This document shows, piece by piece, positions 32,327 through 42,623 of a stretch of 64,000 bases of DNA. A program made the position numbers and the translations under genes. The number at the start of each line of letters is the position of its first letter. Within the stretch, counting starts at the first letter, position 1. Location: contig JAJOZX010007504.1 in NCBI GenBank assembly GCA_023014485.1, positions 62,001 to 126,000 on the forward strand. Direction: 5' to 3'. The notes below the pieces were generated by a model that ran no database searches, was not told the origin of the DNA, and saw only the letters and a program-made list of their open reading frames with translations. The stretch comes from Bathynomus jamesi (Eukaryota; Arthropoda; Malacostraca; Isopoda; Cirolanidae).

Positions 32327-35200
32327 CATGGGTAACAAGTTGAAAAACTGTACTTCTGCCAGCAAAAAGCGTAAAAATCAGCATGACCTAAACAGCTCAA
32401 CTGCACTTAATGGGGACCTAATGGATTTGAGTGAGGTTATCACTTATCAGTCAGACAGAAAAAGCCATTCAAGATTTAGAGGGCTCGTGTCTCCTGGTCA
32501 AGAAGTTGCATCCTGAAGTTCCACGAGTGACTCCTCATTGCCTACTACTAAGATTTCTCAACCTACTTTGACTCCTGATCATGTCTCTTACTTGTATGTG
32601 GTGAGTAATGGCTTTACAATCCTCACCTATCTGAACCCTTTTGGAATTAAAAAATTGATTGAATGTATTTGTGATGGACCTGTAAGATGTGTCACCAGTG
32701 GTGGGCAAGTAATGAAGCATTTGTAATCTATTACAGTAACTAAGTAGTTTTTCCAGTAATCTATTTGTAACTAATTACTTTTCTGAATGACTACTTTTTA
32801 CTTGTAATCAATTAAAAATTTATCAATTTAGTAACTACTTTTTACTTCATTACTTTTGTAAAAAGTTATACATTTACTTTTTTATATCTTTCTTTTATTT
32901 GGTAGTGTTTCTTGTATAATGTAATGTATAAACTTCAGTAATATCTGCAATTTAGCATTATAGTGAATTATGAATGCATTAACTAATAGTTAAAATTGTA
33001 ATTTCTACTTTATACTTTTAGTTACTTTTCAGACATCAGTAATTTTTACTTTTGATTGATTACTTATTTTAGCTAGTAATTTTACTTCTACTTGATTATT
33101 ATTTTTAGCAAGTAATTCTACTTTTACTCGATTACAAAATCTTAGTAATTTGTCCACCACTGTCTGTCACCTACTACCAGTCCAGTAGCTTGCTAGTCCA
33201 TATTTTCAATGCAGCTCAAACTAGGGATCTTTTGAACGCAACTACTTTTCTTAATAATGTGCCAGTAGAAGTCTCAATTACAAAAAATCTGAATACTACT
33301 CAGGGTATCATTTATGCTCCAGAATTGCTTCACATGACCACAGATGATCTACTACTAGAATTGAAATTGGAGAATGTAATTGGCATTTAATGACTATATA
33401 AGGGTAGTGATAAAACTCCTACTAGCCTTTTAGTCCTTACTTTTGGGAGTGTCACTCATCCTGAGTATGTTCACTATGGCTGTCTCCAGTACTATGTTGA
33501 CCCTTATTATCATAATCCCTTACAGTATTTCCATTGCCTCCATTTTGGATATGGTGCGCGTAATTGCACTATTAAAATTTCTTGTGCTAAGTGTGTTGAG
33601 TCTCATGATACTCGACCCTGTCAGAAGGACTTTGCTTCATATATCGGTGTTAATTGTAAGGGATCACATTTAGGTTCTTCTAGAGTTTGTAGCCATTGGA
33701 TATGTGAGGAGGAGATTGTTAAAGTTAAGGTGGATAATCATGTCACATTTGCTGAAGCCCATAAGTTATAGGCTGTTAAGATGGGTCCATTGTCATTTCA
33801 GTCTGTCTCTTATGCTGGGGTGGGTCGAGGGTTTCTTTCACCTTCAAGAAAGATACAGACTTCTGGATTGCCAATAGCAGCTTCTGGTTCTATGTCTAAC
33901 TCCCTACCCATAGAAACCAAGTCTTGTGGTACACAATGTTCATTCTCTGATTTTGACCAACCCTCCTCAGACCCTGCTTTGTCACCAGATATAGAGTCAC
34001 TTCATAGTACAGATAGCACTGGGTTAAAGGGAAAACTTGATCACAGTAGTGATCATCCTAGGTCAAAAGGCAAAATTACTGGGATTGCTCATCCTGGGGT
34101 CCTTCCTGTCGAGGATACTTTACTTTGGAGGTGCTTATTGGAGTTTAAGTCACTCATGGCTAAAAATACAGCTCCACAGGGTATGGCTCAAAAAATGTCT
34201 CATTTCTTTGCAAAGAGTGGTTTTCAAAAGACTGCAGTTGATCCTAGGGATGGCTTCCAGATATTATTTAATAACACAGATTAATTTTCATAGGCACTGT
34301 TAGCAATTGCTTCCCCTTATCCTTTTACATTATGGCTTTATCCATCTTCCAGTGGAATTAAGGAGTTATAGGAGACAACTGCCTTTTATACAGCAGTTAT
34401 TGTCACAGTATTCCCCTCTCATCCTTGCTTTTCAAGAAACTTGGCTGGACTTGTATCACATTCTGCAGGTGTCAAAGGTTACAGGTTGTTCCAGAAAGAC
34501 AGGGGTCCCCGTGGGGGTGGTGTCTTACTGGAGATCCACAGCTTCCTTCCTTTTACTCCAGTTCTTCTTAATACTGATATTGAAGCAGTTGCAGCAATAA
34601 GCTACACTTCCTCTTTTGCTGTTACAGTTTGTACTGTATACTTTCCTCCAGGTCCTCCCTTCTCTACAGTTATATTAAACAGACTGCTTCTATTACTTCC
34701 TGCCCCTTTCCCTCTAATAGGAGACTTCAATGGTTATCACCCCCTATGGGGTTCCCCCTTCAGTGACCAGCAGGGCTCCACCATTACAGACTTCATAGAT
34801 GCCAATCTCTCTCTATTTAATGATGGTTCCCCTACATTCCTCCATAGTTCTAGTGGGCCCTTCTCACATTTAGATTTATCACTTTCTACTATGGACTTCA
34901 TGTGTTTGGTCAGGAAGTTTTGAGTGATCCTTGTGATTCTGATCATTTCCCTATTCTTCTCACATCTCAGGTACCATCTGTGGGCTCAACATGCTCCCTA
35001 CGGAAAATAACAGAGAAAGGCCTGCGTAACTTTCATGCTGCTTTATCTTTGTCACATCCTGAAGATGATACCACTATGGATGAAGACTGCCATACATTAA
35101 TAACTTGCACAATTCAACATGTAGCTCAAGAACATTTCACTCTCACTTCCAGTATATTTAGTGCTAAATATTATTCAGTGTGGTGGAATGATTTGTGCTA
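32327..35200 (+). pseudogene. LINE (Jockey/I-like) ORF1 and endonuclease, broken
   Basis: ORF1 pieces: MGNKLKNCTSASKKRKNQHD at 32327, an RNA-binding segment (LLNATTFLNNVPVEV; KNLNTTQGIIYAPEL) at 33190-33390, then in another frame three Cys knuckles (FHCLHFGYGARNC; CAKCVESHDTRPC; CKGSHLGSSRVC) at ~33530-33690 and a Ser/Pro tail to 34284. ORF2 starts with the endonuclease: LAFQETWLDL, LIGDFNGYHPLWGSP, FSHLDLS and SDPCDSDHFPI, ending ~35200. The RT is absent, so the element is 3' truncated or deleted. At least four frame breaks and a MITE (32696-33162) interrupt it. Confidence 0.8.
32696..33162. mobile_element. hAT-type MITE (467 bp)
   Basis: Termini CAGTGGTGGGCAAGTAAT and TTGTCCACCACTG, flanked by TGTGTCAC (32688-32695) and TCTGTCAC (33163-33170), an 8-bp duplication with one mismatch. 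The interior is many diverged repeats of a GTAATTACTTTT-like unit and has no gene. Confidence 0.85.
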
Positions 35201-35266
35201 GTGGGCTGTTAGAGTAAGAAAGGTAGTGGTAAAACTTTACAAGACACCTGCATTGCCATGAAACAT

Positions 35267-35700
35267 GCTACAGTAACGAAACGTATATCAATCGATAGAG
35301 CAGAAGAAATGGTGCAAGCAGCTACGTATCATTTTGAAAATATTAGAAAATAACAGTTATGATACTTTGAAGCAATGTCATTTTTAGCAACAGTTTGAGA
35401 TATATCTAGCACCATTTGGCAAGTCCTTAGTTGCCACACCATTCAATTACTCCATTAGGTCAGATCTGGTCAGTTTGTGTTTTGTTGTTGAGGCATCAAG
35501 ATGGATTGTTGTGACATGTCAGTTACTGTGTTTTTTGATAAGTTTCACTCTAAGGATAAGGAGCTATTTAAATTTTGTGTTGAACGTAAGTTACTATTGA
35601 GTGAATGCTACAGTAACAAAACATATATCAATCGATAGCTCTAGCAGAAAAATGGTGCAAAGAGCTATGTATTATTTTGAAAATATTAGAAAATAAAGTT
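35267..35700. repeat. Direct repeat pair ~340 bp apart
   Basis: GCTACAGTAACGAAACGTAT..ATCAATCGATAG..GAAAATATTAGAAAATAA at ~35267-35352 is repeated with small differences at ~35607-35695. The second copy is interrupted immediately downstream by the hAT MITE at 35706. The unit is not recognised; it may be a solo fragment of an older repeat. Confidence 0.6.
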
Positions 35701-35705
35701 ATGAC

Positions 35706-36468
35706 CAGGAGCAGCTTGCAGGTAGGCACTGTGGAACTGCAGCACCCCCATGATCTTATGATCTTTATATTTAAATATTTAAAATAGCCTCTCTGATTGT
35801 TTTTTTCAATGAACTTTTGAGTTTTTAAATCAGATCATATCCTTTTTTCCTTAAACTATTTCAATGCCGAATGAATGAATCACGAAAGTAGCTTCAGCCT
35901 TCCCGTGGAACTGCGTACTTAACAGTTCCAGATTTTGTTCAAAATGCTTGAAACCTCAGTGGTGGACGTACGAAGAGTGAGTCAGAATCGCAGGTTTAAG
36001 AGGATCCAAAGCACTGTGGACAGAGCAGTGCCAATTTGTTTGTTTGATGTGGTAGTTGTGTTGCTGTATCATTTGCTAATTCGAAATTTAATTTCCAAAT
36101 TGCATTTATCAATGATTCGTTATCATTTATTTTTTGTTGTGAAACTGAAGTTAATTATATAATAATTGGATTATTTACAATATATAGCTTTCATTTCTTA
36201 GAATATTTTTTCGCTCAGAATAAAAACAGAAGGATGGAATTTGTTTATAAATAAAATTTTTGGCAAATTTGAAATTACCCATTAAGCGTAAGTACCCTAT
36301 AATTGATTTTATGATACTATTTCACTCATTTTTATGACTGAGTAGTGAGTAGTTATCTATTTATCTATTCGACTTTCTCTCTCTCTCATATATATATATA
36401 TAATTGACACAATTGTTCGCAATTTCTGAGGCAGCACCCCCATAACTGAAAGTCACGAGCCGCCACTG
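35706..36468. mobile_element. Non-autonomous hAT-type element (763 bp)
   Basis: Starts CAGGAGCAGCTTGCAG and ends CACGAGCCGCCACTG, with inner blocks GCAGCACCCCCATG / ATGGGGGTGCTGCC in inverted positions. Perfect 8-bp duplication GTTATGAC (35698-35705, 36469-36476). An end of the same type, CAGTGGCGGCTCGTG, occurs at 18755. No convincing gene. Confidence 0.85.
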
Positions 36469-36593
36469 GTTATGACACTATGAAGATGTTACTAGGCCTA
36501 TCATAGCTTACACCATTTCAATCTTTTCCGTTTCATGTACTGTTTCCAATTTTGTTGAAAATAAGATATTTAATGTAGGTTAACTGAATGCCC

Positions 36594-36715
36594 AGTTAGG
36601 TCAACTGTATGCCCTGGATGATTGGTTAGGTTAAGTCATGATATTTTTGTTAGTTTTAACAAAAATATCACAACTTAACCTAACCAATCATCAAGGGTTT
36701 ACAGTTGACCTAACT
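36594..36715. repeat. Palindromic MITE, second copy
   Basis: Imperfect 122-base palindrome, AGTTAGGTCAACTGTATGCC at the left and GTTTACAGTTGACCTAACT at the right, with a GATATTTTTGTTAGTTTTAA centre. It is the inner part of the same family as 1014-1246 and lacks that copy's outer ~25 bases on each side. Confidence 0.8.
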
Positions 36716-36786
36716 ATAAAGTGACCATATTTTTAGGAGCAAAAAGCAGGACATTTTTCTATTTTTGGAGTTATAAACTAAAATTA

Positions 36787-37005
36787 CTATATTTTCAGGA
36801 GCCAAAGGCTTGTGCGCATATAAGGCGCACAAGCATATAAGATGCACCCCAATTTTGGCAGGCATATTCTTGAAAAAAATAAAAAAATATACTTGCCAGT
36901 AACCAAAAGCCTACCCATGACCCTGACCTTGAGCATATAAGGAGCAGGGTGATTTTTTGAGACTTTTTTGGAGAAAAAAAGCGCGCCTTATATGCCGGAA
37001 AATAT
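36787..37005. mobile_element. MITE with CATATAAGGCGC termini
   Basis: Imperfect inverted ends TATTTTCAGGAGCC..CATATAAGGCGCAC and GCGCGCCTTATATGCCGGAA..AATA. This is a Tc1/mariner-type MITE terminus widespread in animal genomes. A fragment of another repeat (GTGACCATATTTTTAGGAG) lies just upstream at 36721. Confidence 0.6.
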
Positions 37006-37507
37006 GGTATATATATATATTAGCATGTAGCATCATGAGCGATCTGGAGGCACATCTCAGGTTTTGTACAATCAACCTTGCTGATTTCAGAAAAGAAATC
37101 AAAAATTTTCTGCAACAAGCAGAACACCTTCTTCGCATGTAAAAAATACAAAATTCTTGTTAATTACAGTTGGCAACACTGACTGACATGGTACTTCTGG
37201 CAGCTTTCTAATTATTCTCAGTGAGTCATCCCCTGGAATTTCTTAGTTCTACGCTAGCTCGCTTGAGAGAAAAGTGTTTTTTCTGTGGATAGGGTGTTCA
37301 AAAACACCAAGGTACTAATGAAAGGTGCGTTTTGTAATATATACATTATACACATTTCTTTGTTTTGTTGTGTTTTACATTGTTTATAAGTTTGTTATAT
37401 GTCTTAGGGTATATATATACCTATGGATATTTATATACATAATACATGTGTGTGTGCAGTATATTTTTATATATATTGGTAAACTTGTTGTTTACCAATA
37501 AACCAAG

Positions 37508-37567
<60 letters not shown>

Positions 37568-37652
37568 TCATAATCATATATATTTTTTATTTATACGTTT
37601 GTGTTTTTGTTTTAGTGTTCCTGTGTGATACTTGTTGAGTTTTGCTGGTACA
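37006..37652. other. Spacer with a (TA)n tract upstream of a transposase-like gene
   Basis: Contains a short plus-strand frame at 37035-37142 (MSDLEAHLRFCTINLADFRK..) that I do not recognise, then ~500 AT-rich bases with a (TA)n tract at 37511-37565. The interval probably includes the leader and 5' terminus of the LPT-family element at 37653, but I could not identify a TIR. Confidence 0.4.
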
Positions 37653-38755
37653 ATGAGCATGCAAAGAACACTGGGATCTGCCAGCCACATTGTCTTTGGT
37701 TCTCCACTATCAGAGCTTCCTCTGTCTGAACTTCCAACCCATATACAAGTTGCAAGGCATTTCCTCTTCTTGAAGGAGAATAAGTACACCAGCAACAGGG
37801 AGATTCTTCCGGAGGTATGCCAAACACTCATTGACCTTTGGAATCATGCTAACATCCCATCACAGCCAATCAAGAATGTGAAGACCAAGCTGCTCCAATT
37901 GATGGAAAAAGGCTCACAAGCATCGAAGTGAGGCAAGCAGGCCACAAAAACCAAGAAGTTTGAGGAAAGCCTGAATCAATTGTTTGACATAGCTGTCTGC
38001 CAATGCGATGATCTGTCTGCATGCCACTGTGAAAAAGAAATTAAAGTTCCACAACAAGAGCATACCTTTCTGATCAACCAGAGAACCACACGGATCATGC
38101 AGATCAGTCGGGTGGATATGAATGTGACTCAGATGATGGAGAGAAGGAAGTCAAGAGAGGATTGGATGCAAGAAAGACAAGAAGAGAATAGAAGAAAAAT
38201 GGAATGGCAAGAGGTAGCATCCTCTGCAGATGTGGTCGAATCAGCTCAAGCAGAAGCAGACTCCAGTGGTGAAAGTGTTGGTGATGAGTGGATGGGTGAT
38301 AGTGCCCAGGAGGACAGGAATATCACACCGATTCCCACTGTTGCTTTGGAAGCTGACCAGTATGGTGTATCGAACAGCACTGCAACATTGGTTGACTATG
38401 GCATCATTAGTTCTGATGATCAGATAAACGTAATTGACCACCACAAAGTATGGAGAGCACGGCAGAAGGTACAGAGGGATCTGAAGGAAGCAGTAACTTA
38501 CCACAATGTGGAAGTCACTGCTTTATTTTTTGATGGGTGGGACAGAAAGACATGACACTTGTCAAAGAGAAAAAGGGGAACAAATGGTACAGCACAAAGA
38601 AAGTTGAGGACCACTATGTGCTGGTCAGAGAGCCTGGAACCTTCTATCTAAGCCATCTGACACTGGAACGAGGAACTACCTACCTATTGTTCCTAGTGAA
38701 CACATTTTTTTCAAGTGTCCAGTGTCAGTGGTTGCAAAAAGTTGAGAGGAAGTAA
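37653..38755 (+). pseudogene. LPT-family transposase-like gene, N-terminal two thirds
   Basis: ATG 37653 (MSMQRTLGSASHIVFG), then SELPTHIQVARHFLFL (LPT motif), TLIDLWNHANIPSQP, a TGA at 37929-37931 (after QASK), a Cys cluster (FDIAVCQCDDLSACHCEK), a charged helix (RRKSREDWMQERQEENRRK) and an acidic linker. ALFFDG at ~38530 needs a frameshift into RKDMTLVKEKKGNKW, then HYVLVREPGTFYLSH. The second acidic motif and the rest are missing: the gene is cut at ~38755 where a LINE fragment begins. The domain order matches exons 1-3 of the gene at 8079. Confidence 0.75.
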
Positions 38756-38756
38756 T

Positions 38757-39450
38757 ATGTAAATTATATATTCTCGTTAGGACTCACTTAGAATACTGCA
38801 TTCAAGCTTGGTCCCCTCACTTTAGACAGGATATTCATATGCTTGAAGGTGTGCAATGTAGGGCAACCAAGCTTATCCCTAATCTAAGAAGATTGGAATA
38901 CAGGGAAAGATTAAAGGAACTGGGTATGTTTAGTTTTGAGTGTGTTTGAGGGGAGATATGATACAGATGTTCAAAATGTTTTCAGGTTTGGACAATTTAG
39001 ATGAGAGTAACTACTTCTCATTTGAGGTTGATGGAATAACTTGGGGGCATAAGAAAATTAGAAAATAAACTTGTAGACTTGATCTATGGAAATACTTTTC
39101 CAGTCATATAGTAGTAGATTTTTGGAATGACTTGCCACATGATGTGGTAAATAGTAGCTTGTTAATTTAAAGAAAAATTTGGATAAACGCAAAAAACTTC
39201 ACTTTTCTATGTGAAGGTCAAAATATGATGATAAAAACCCACTCTAATAGACAGAGTTTATTTCCATAACAGTTTTGATGCCTACTGGCATCCTCTTTAG
39301 GTATCCACCCAAAGAGGATGCCAGTGGGCATCAAAACTGTTATGGAAATGAACTCTGTCTATTAGAGTGGGTTTTTATTATAAAAAATTTGGATGCTGTT
39401 ATGAATGAAAGAGAAAGTTTGTGGATTGTAAAGAGAGTATATTCTTAGCT
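38757..39450 (+). pseudogene. CR1-like LINE reverse-transcriptase tail
   Basis: Begins in the post-catalytic RT region: VRTHLEYCIQAWSPHFRQD, EGVQCRATKLIPNLRRLEY, RERLKELGMFSFE, then (after breaks) CLRGDMIQMFKMFSGL, YFSSHIVVDFWNDLPHDVVN and, past a palindromic insertion, KNLDAVMNERES. Stops and a frameshift are present. Truncated at the 5' end, as is usual for CR1. Confidence 0.8.
39231..39378. repeat. Foldback repeat, 68-bp arms
   Basis: Arms 39231-39298 and 39311-39378 are inverted repeats with only a couple of mismatches (ATAAAAACCCACTCTAATAG and complement), spaced by 12 bases. Inserted in the 3' part of the LINE. No terminal motif links it to a known MITE class. Confidence 0.9.
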
Positions 39451-39791
39451 TAAGTTATGTAGGCTACTTTGGTAGCTCTCTAAATAGTTGTACGTAAATT
39501 AGCTGACTTGAGATTGACATTTTGCACAATTTTATTATAAAAAAAATATAGCTCATGACTTGGATAACCTCAATAGGCCCCAATGGTTTCATATTTTCCA
39601 AATGAAGTGAAATGTAATATAATTTAATGTTAATGTTAATGTTTTTTCATGGAGAGGAAAGAGAGGTATCAAGTGTATGTAAATTCACTCGTAATTGTTT
39701 TTTAAAGTTAAGACTAATAACAGCTTGTGAGGTTTCAAAATAAGCTAATTTTGTCATGCTTAAAACCTAAATTTAATTTTAAAATACTTAC

Positions 39792-39880
39792 AACACTTCC
39801 TGCAGCAATTGGTCCACTCAGTGACATCCAAGAAGCTGCTAAAGAACCAGCAGCTACCCCAACAGAAGTAAATCCTGCAG
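39792..39880 (-). CDS. ISG12/IFI27-like gene, internal exon
   Basis: An 89-base minus-strand exon between acceptor TTTCATCATTTACAG and donor GTT|GTAAGT. It reads AGFTSVGVAAGSLAAS, then WMSLSGPIAAGSV. AGFTS-G-AAGS-AA is the central signature of Ifi-6-16 proteins. It ends in phase 0, like the start of the exon at 5567, and the joined product AAGSV-FAVLQSAG follows the family order. The first codon is split, so at least one more 5' exon exists. I did not find it in 39.9-64 kb. Confidence 0.7.
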
Positions 39881-40009
39881 CTGTAAATGATGAAAGGAAA
39901 TTGTTTCAGTGAGGTTATATATATATATATATAAATAGAGGCGAATCGGTTCTTCCTGAACTTAAAAAAAAAAAAAAAAATGTTCTTTATACAGGTAAAA
40001 AAAATTTTT

Positions 40010-40660
40010 TATGCAGGAAGGAGGGATCAAGGGCAAATGCCTGCAAAAATGCACCCCCAAAACCCATATAGAGGATGAAGAGAGCCAAAATCAAGGTCCA
40101 GGGTTTTAGAAATGCCCAGATACTGCATTTGAAAGACTGCAGGTCATAGACAGGTGGAAAGATGGACTGAAGAAGAATGCTCTCCAGAGTTGACTAGTTG
40201 AGAGATAGAAAATACTGATTAACACCTGCATTAGAGACTTGGACAGAAAAGGAATGAGAATGTCAAGTCAGGTACTGCATGCTCCCTTTAAAGGAGGAAG
40301 CATGCAGTTAGTGTGTTCAGAAGAGCAGCATCTGTTATATTAATGATAGTAGGGAGTGTGAGGCAACATTGGAACTGAGAGGGAGAGAGAGGGAGGGAGG
40401 GAGGGATTGAGGATAGTCAGTAAGAGGCAGGAAATTGACGAGACAAGAAGCCTTAGATGACTCCACCTAGTCAAGTAGAGCTGTGTGGGTTGAGCCACCC
40501 CACACGAGAAACATACTCCAAACAGGGGCAGACAAGACAGCTGTACAGAGACAGCAACTGAGTGGGGATGAAGAAAATGTGGAGCCAGTACAGCACACCT
40601 AACCTCTCAGAAGCTGTTTTAAAAGGAGCGTAGCCTATATGTTGTCATGGGGTTGACTTT
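40010..40660 (-). pseudogene. LINE reverse-transcriptase C-terminal fragment
   Basis: The minus strand around 40560-40470 reads CLEYVSRVGWLNPHSS, matching the RT-tail motif C-EY-S-VWGG-THT of Jockey-like LINEs. Further 3' (toward 40010) are degraded matches to the terminal region. No complete frame is left. Confidence 0.5.
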
Positions 40661-41490
40661 AATCATTTTATCTTTATTCAAGTTTACTTTCTATAACCCC
40701 ACAACCTAGCCAAGTTCACAGGAGGTTGGATGTCTAACCATGCTTGCATTGTATTTATTTCTTGATGTTCAAACACCACCAAAGTTGACATTCCACACAG
40801 CGAAGTTTTCCACTCATCCACCAAATCTTCAACCTCAATAAAGTGTCTTGGATTTTAAATGATCATATGATACAAACCTTTTTATGTAGTTTAATTAATG
40901 AAACTGGCTTAGGTTGTTTTCAGTGTTAATCCTAAATTACTATACTCTAAAGTGTCAAATAAACTAAGCCTAAATTAGGCTCTTTATAAACCCACAATAA
41001 ATCTCATAAAATCCAATCTCATTCATTTTAATAACACTATTTATATTTTTTTCCTTACAGAAAGGAAACTTCTAATATCAAAAGACATTTTCTATTGGAT
41101 GTTATAATTATCTAAAGATTAATTTTTCACTTTCTAAAGGGGAACTTTGCATTTCAATTAAATCTGATAATTTTAACTAACTTCTTTACTAGATTTGAGG
41201 AATTGTATAATAACACGAGTCTGCATTTCAAACCAAAGTATGGGATGTTTTATTTCCACTACATGATCTAATACAATTTTGCCATGCCAATTTCAAATTT
41301 CACAACCATTTTTATGTATCACATCAGGGTTTTTTACAAAATATAAGTCAGCTATATTTATAGTATGTATTAAACAACTAAATTTCCAATTATAAGAAAT
41401 ACAAAGACGATACATTTCAAAGTAAATTCATTTTGATAATTAATACATAATAGATCAATCATGATTAATTAGGAGAAAATCATCAGGTTT
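40660..41490. other. Gene-free AT-rich spacer
   Basis: No recognisable ORF, TIR or repeat unit. It separates the LINE fragment from the minus-strand FHQDI gene and, if the ISG12-like gene starts further right, belongs to an upstream intron of it. Confidence 0.4.
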
Positions 41491-42623
41491 TTTTGCTCAC
41501 TTCTTGCGCTGCATTTCTTCTGAGCCTTCCCATTTCAGAGACCAGCAGTAGTCTATCATCATGTTGACATCCCATCTTCCTTGGTATCTTTTTTCCATAG
41601 TCTTGATATCCTGGTGGAACCCTTCTTGTTCCTCACTCACACTACCCAAGTTTACAGGAAAAGAGTCCAGATGTGAGTGAAGGAGGCGAACCTTGAGACT
41701 CGTGTCACAGCCTAGCTTTTCAAATTTGCTGAGCATTTCATTGACAATGTCCTTGTAGTTGGGATCTTTTTTATTGCTCAGAAAGTTCTGAATTACACTC
41801 TTGAATGCAGTCCAGGCTCCTTTCACTGCTCTGTTCATCATTCCTTCAAACTGCTCATCCTGTGTCAACTTTCTGATTTGCAGCCCAACAAAGATGCCTT
41901 CTTTTACTTTTTCATAGCTGATTGTTGGAAATTTACTACAAATAAATGTATTTGAAGCAGTTTCCTTCCTTATCTAATGCTCTGACAAATTGCTTCAAGC
42001 CCAGCTTTATATGAAGTGGTGGTAACAAAACCTTATTAGGTTCAATCAGCTTTTCATGGATGATGTTCTTTGAACCTGGTGTAAATGTGTTTCTAGGTGG
42101 CCATACCTTCTTTTTCCAGTGTTGATTTCTCGCTGTACTGTCCCATTCACACAAGCAGCAAGACATTTTTGTGTATCCAGACTGCTGACCAAGAAGCATG
42201 CACAAAACCTTCAAATCTCCACACACAACCCACTGATGTTCTGTATCCAACCTTTTCCAAAAGAAGCTCCAGATTCTCATGTTTCCTTCAGATGCACTGA
42301 ATGTGCAATATTTGTTTCCACTGTAAAGAAGTAGGGTACTCGTTTCATACTTGTTTTTGAGGAATCAATAGACACTGTAGGGTGGTCCATAAAATTGAAG
42401 TTTTGATTTTTTGTTATTGCCAGGCAGTAACTTGTGAGGATGAATGAGAAAACACCTCTGGCCAATTTTTTCCCAAATCAATCACTTTTTAGGGGTAGCA
42501 CACAGTACTTCATTTTTGCACTTTTGCACTACCTAGTAGATTTACTTGTATATTATGTTCCAGTTCCAGTAATACATCTTTTCCTTGACAGATTATTGGT
42601 GTAGTGTTCATTGGTTGTGTTTA

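Noticed and set aside
35935..36162. 75-codon ORF in the 763-bp hAT-type element
   Set aside because: Hydrophobic, AT-driven frame with no recognisable domain; the element is non-autonomous.
37446..37628. ORF with a long Ile-Tyr run
   Set aside because: Translation of a (TA)n tract; no gene evidence.
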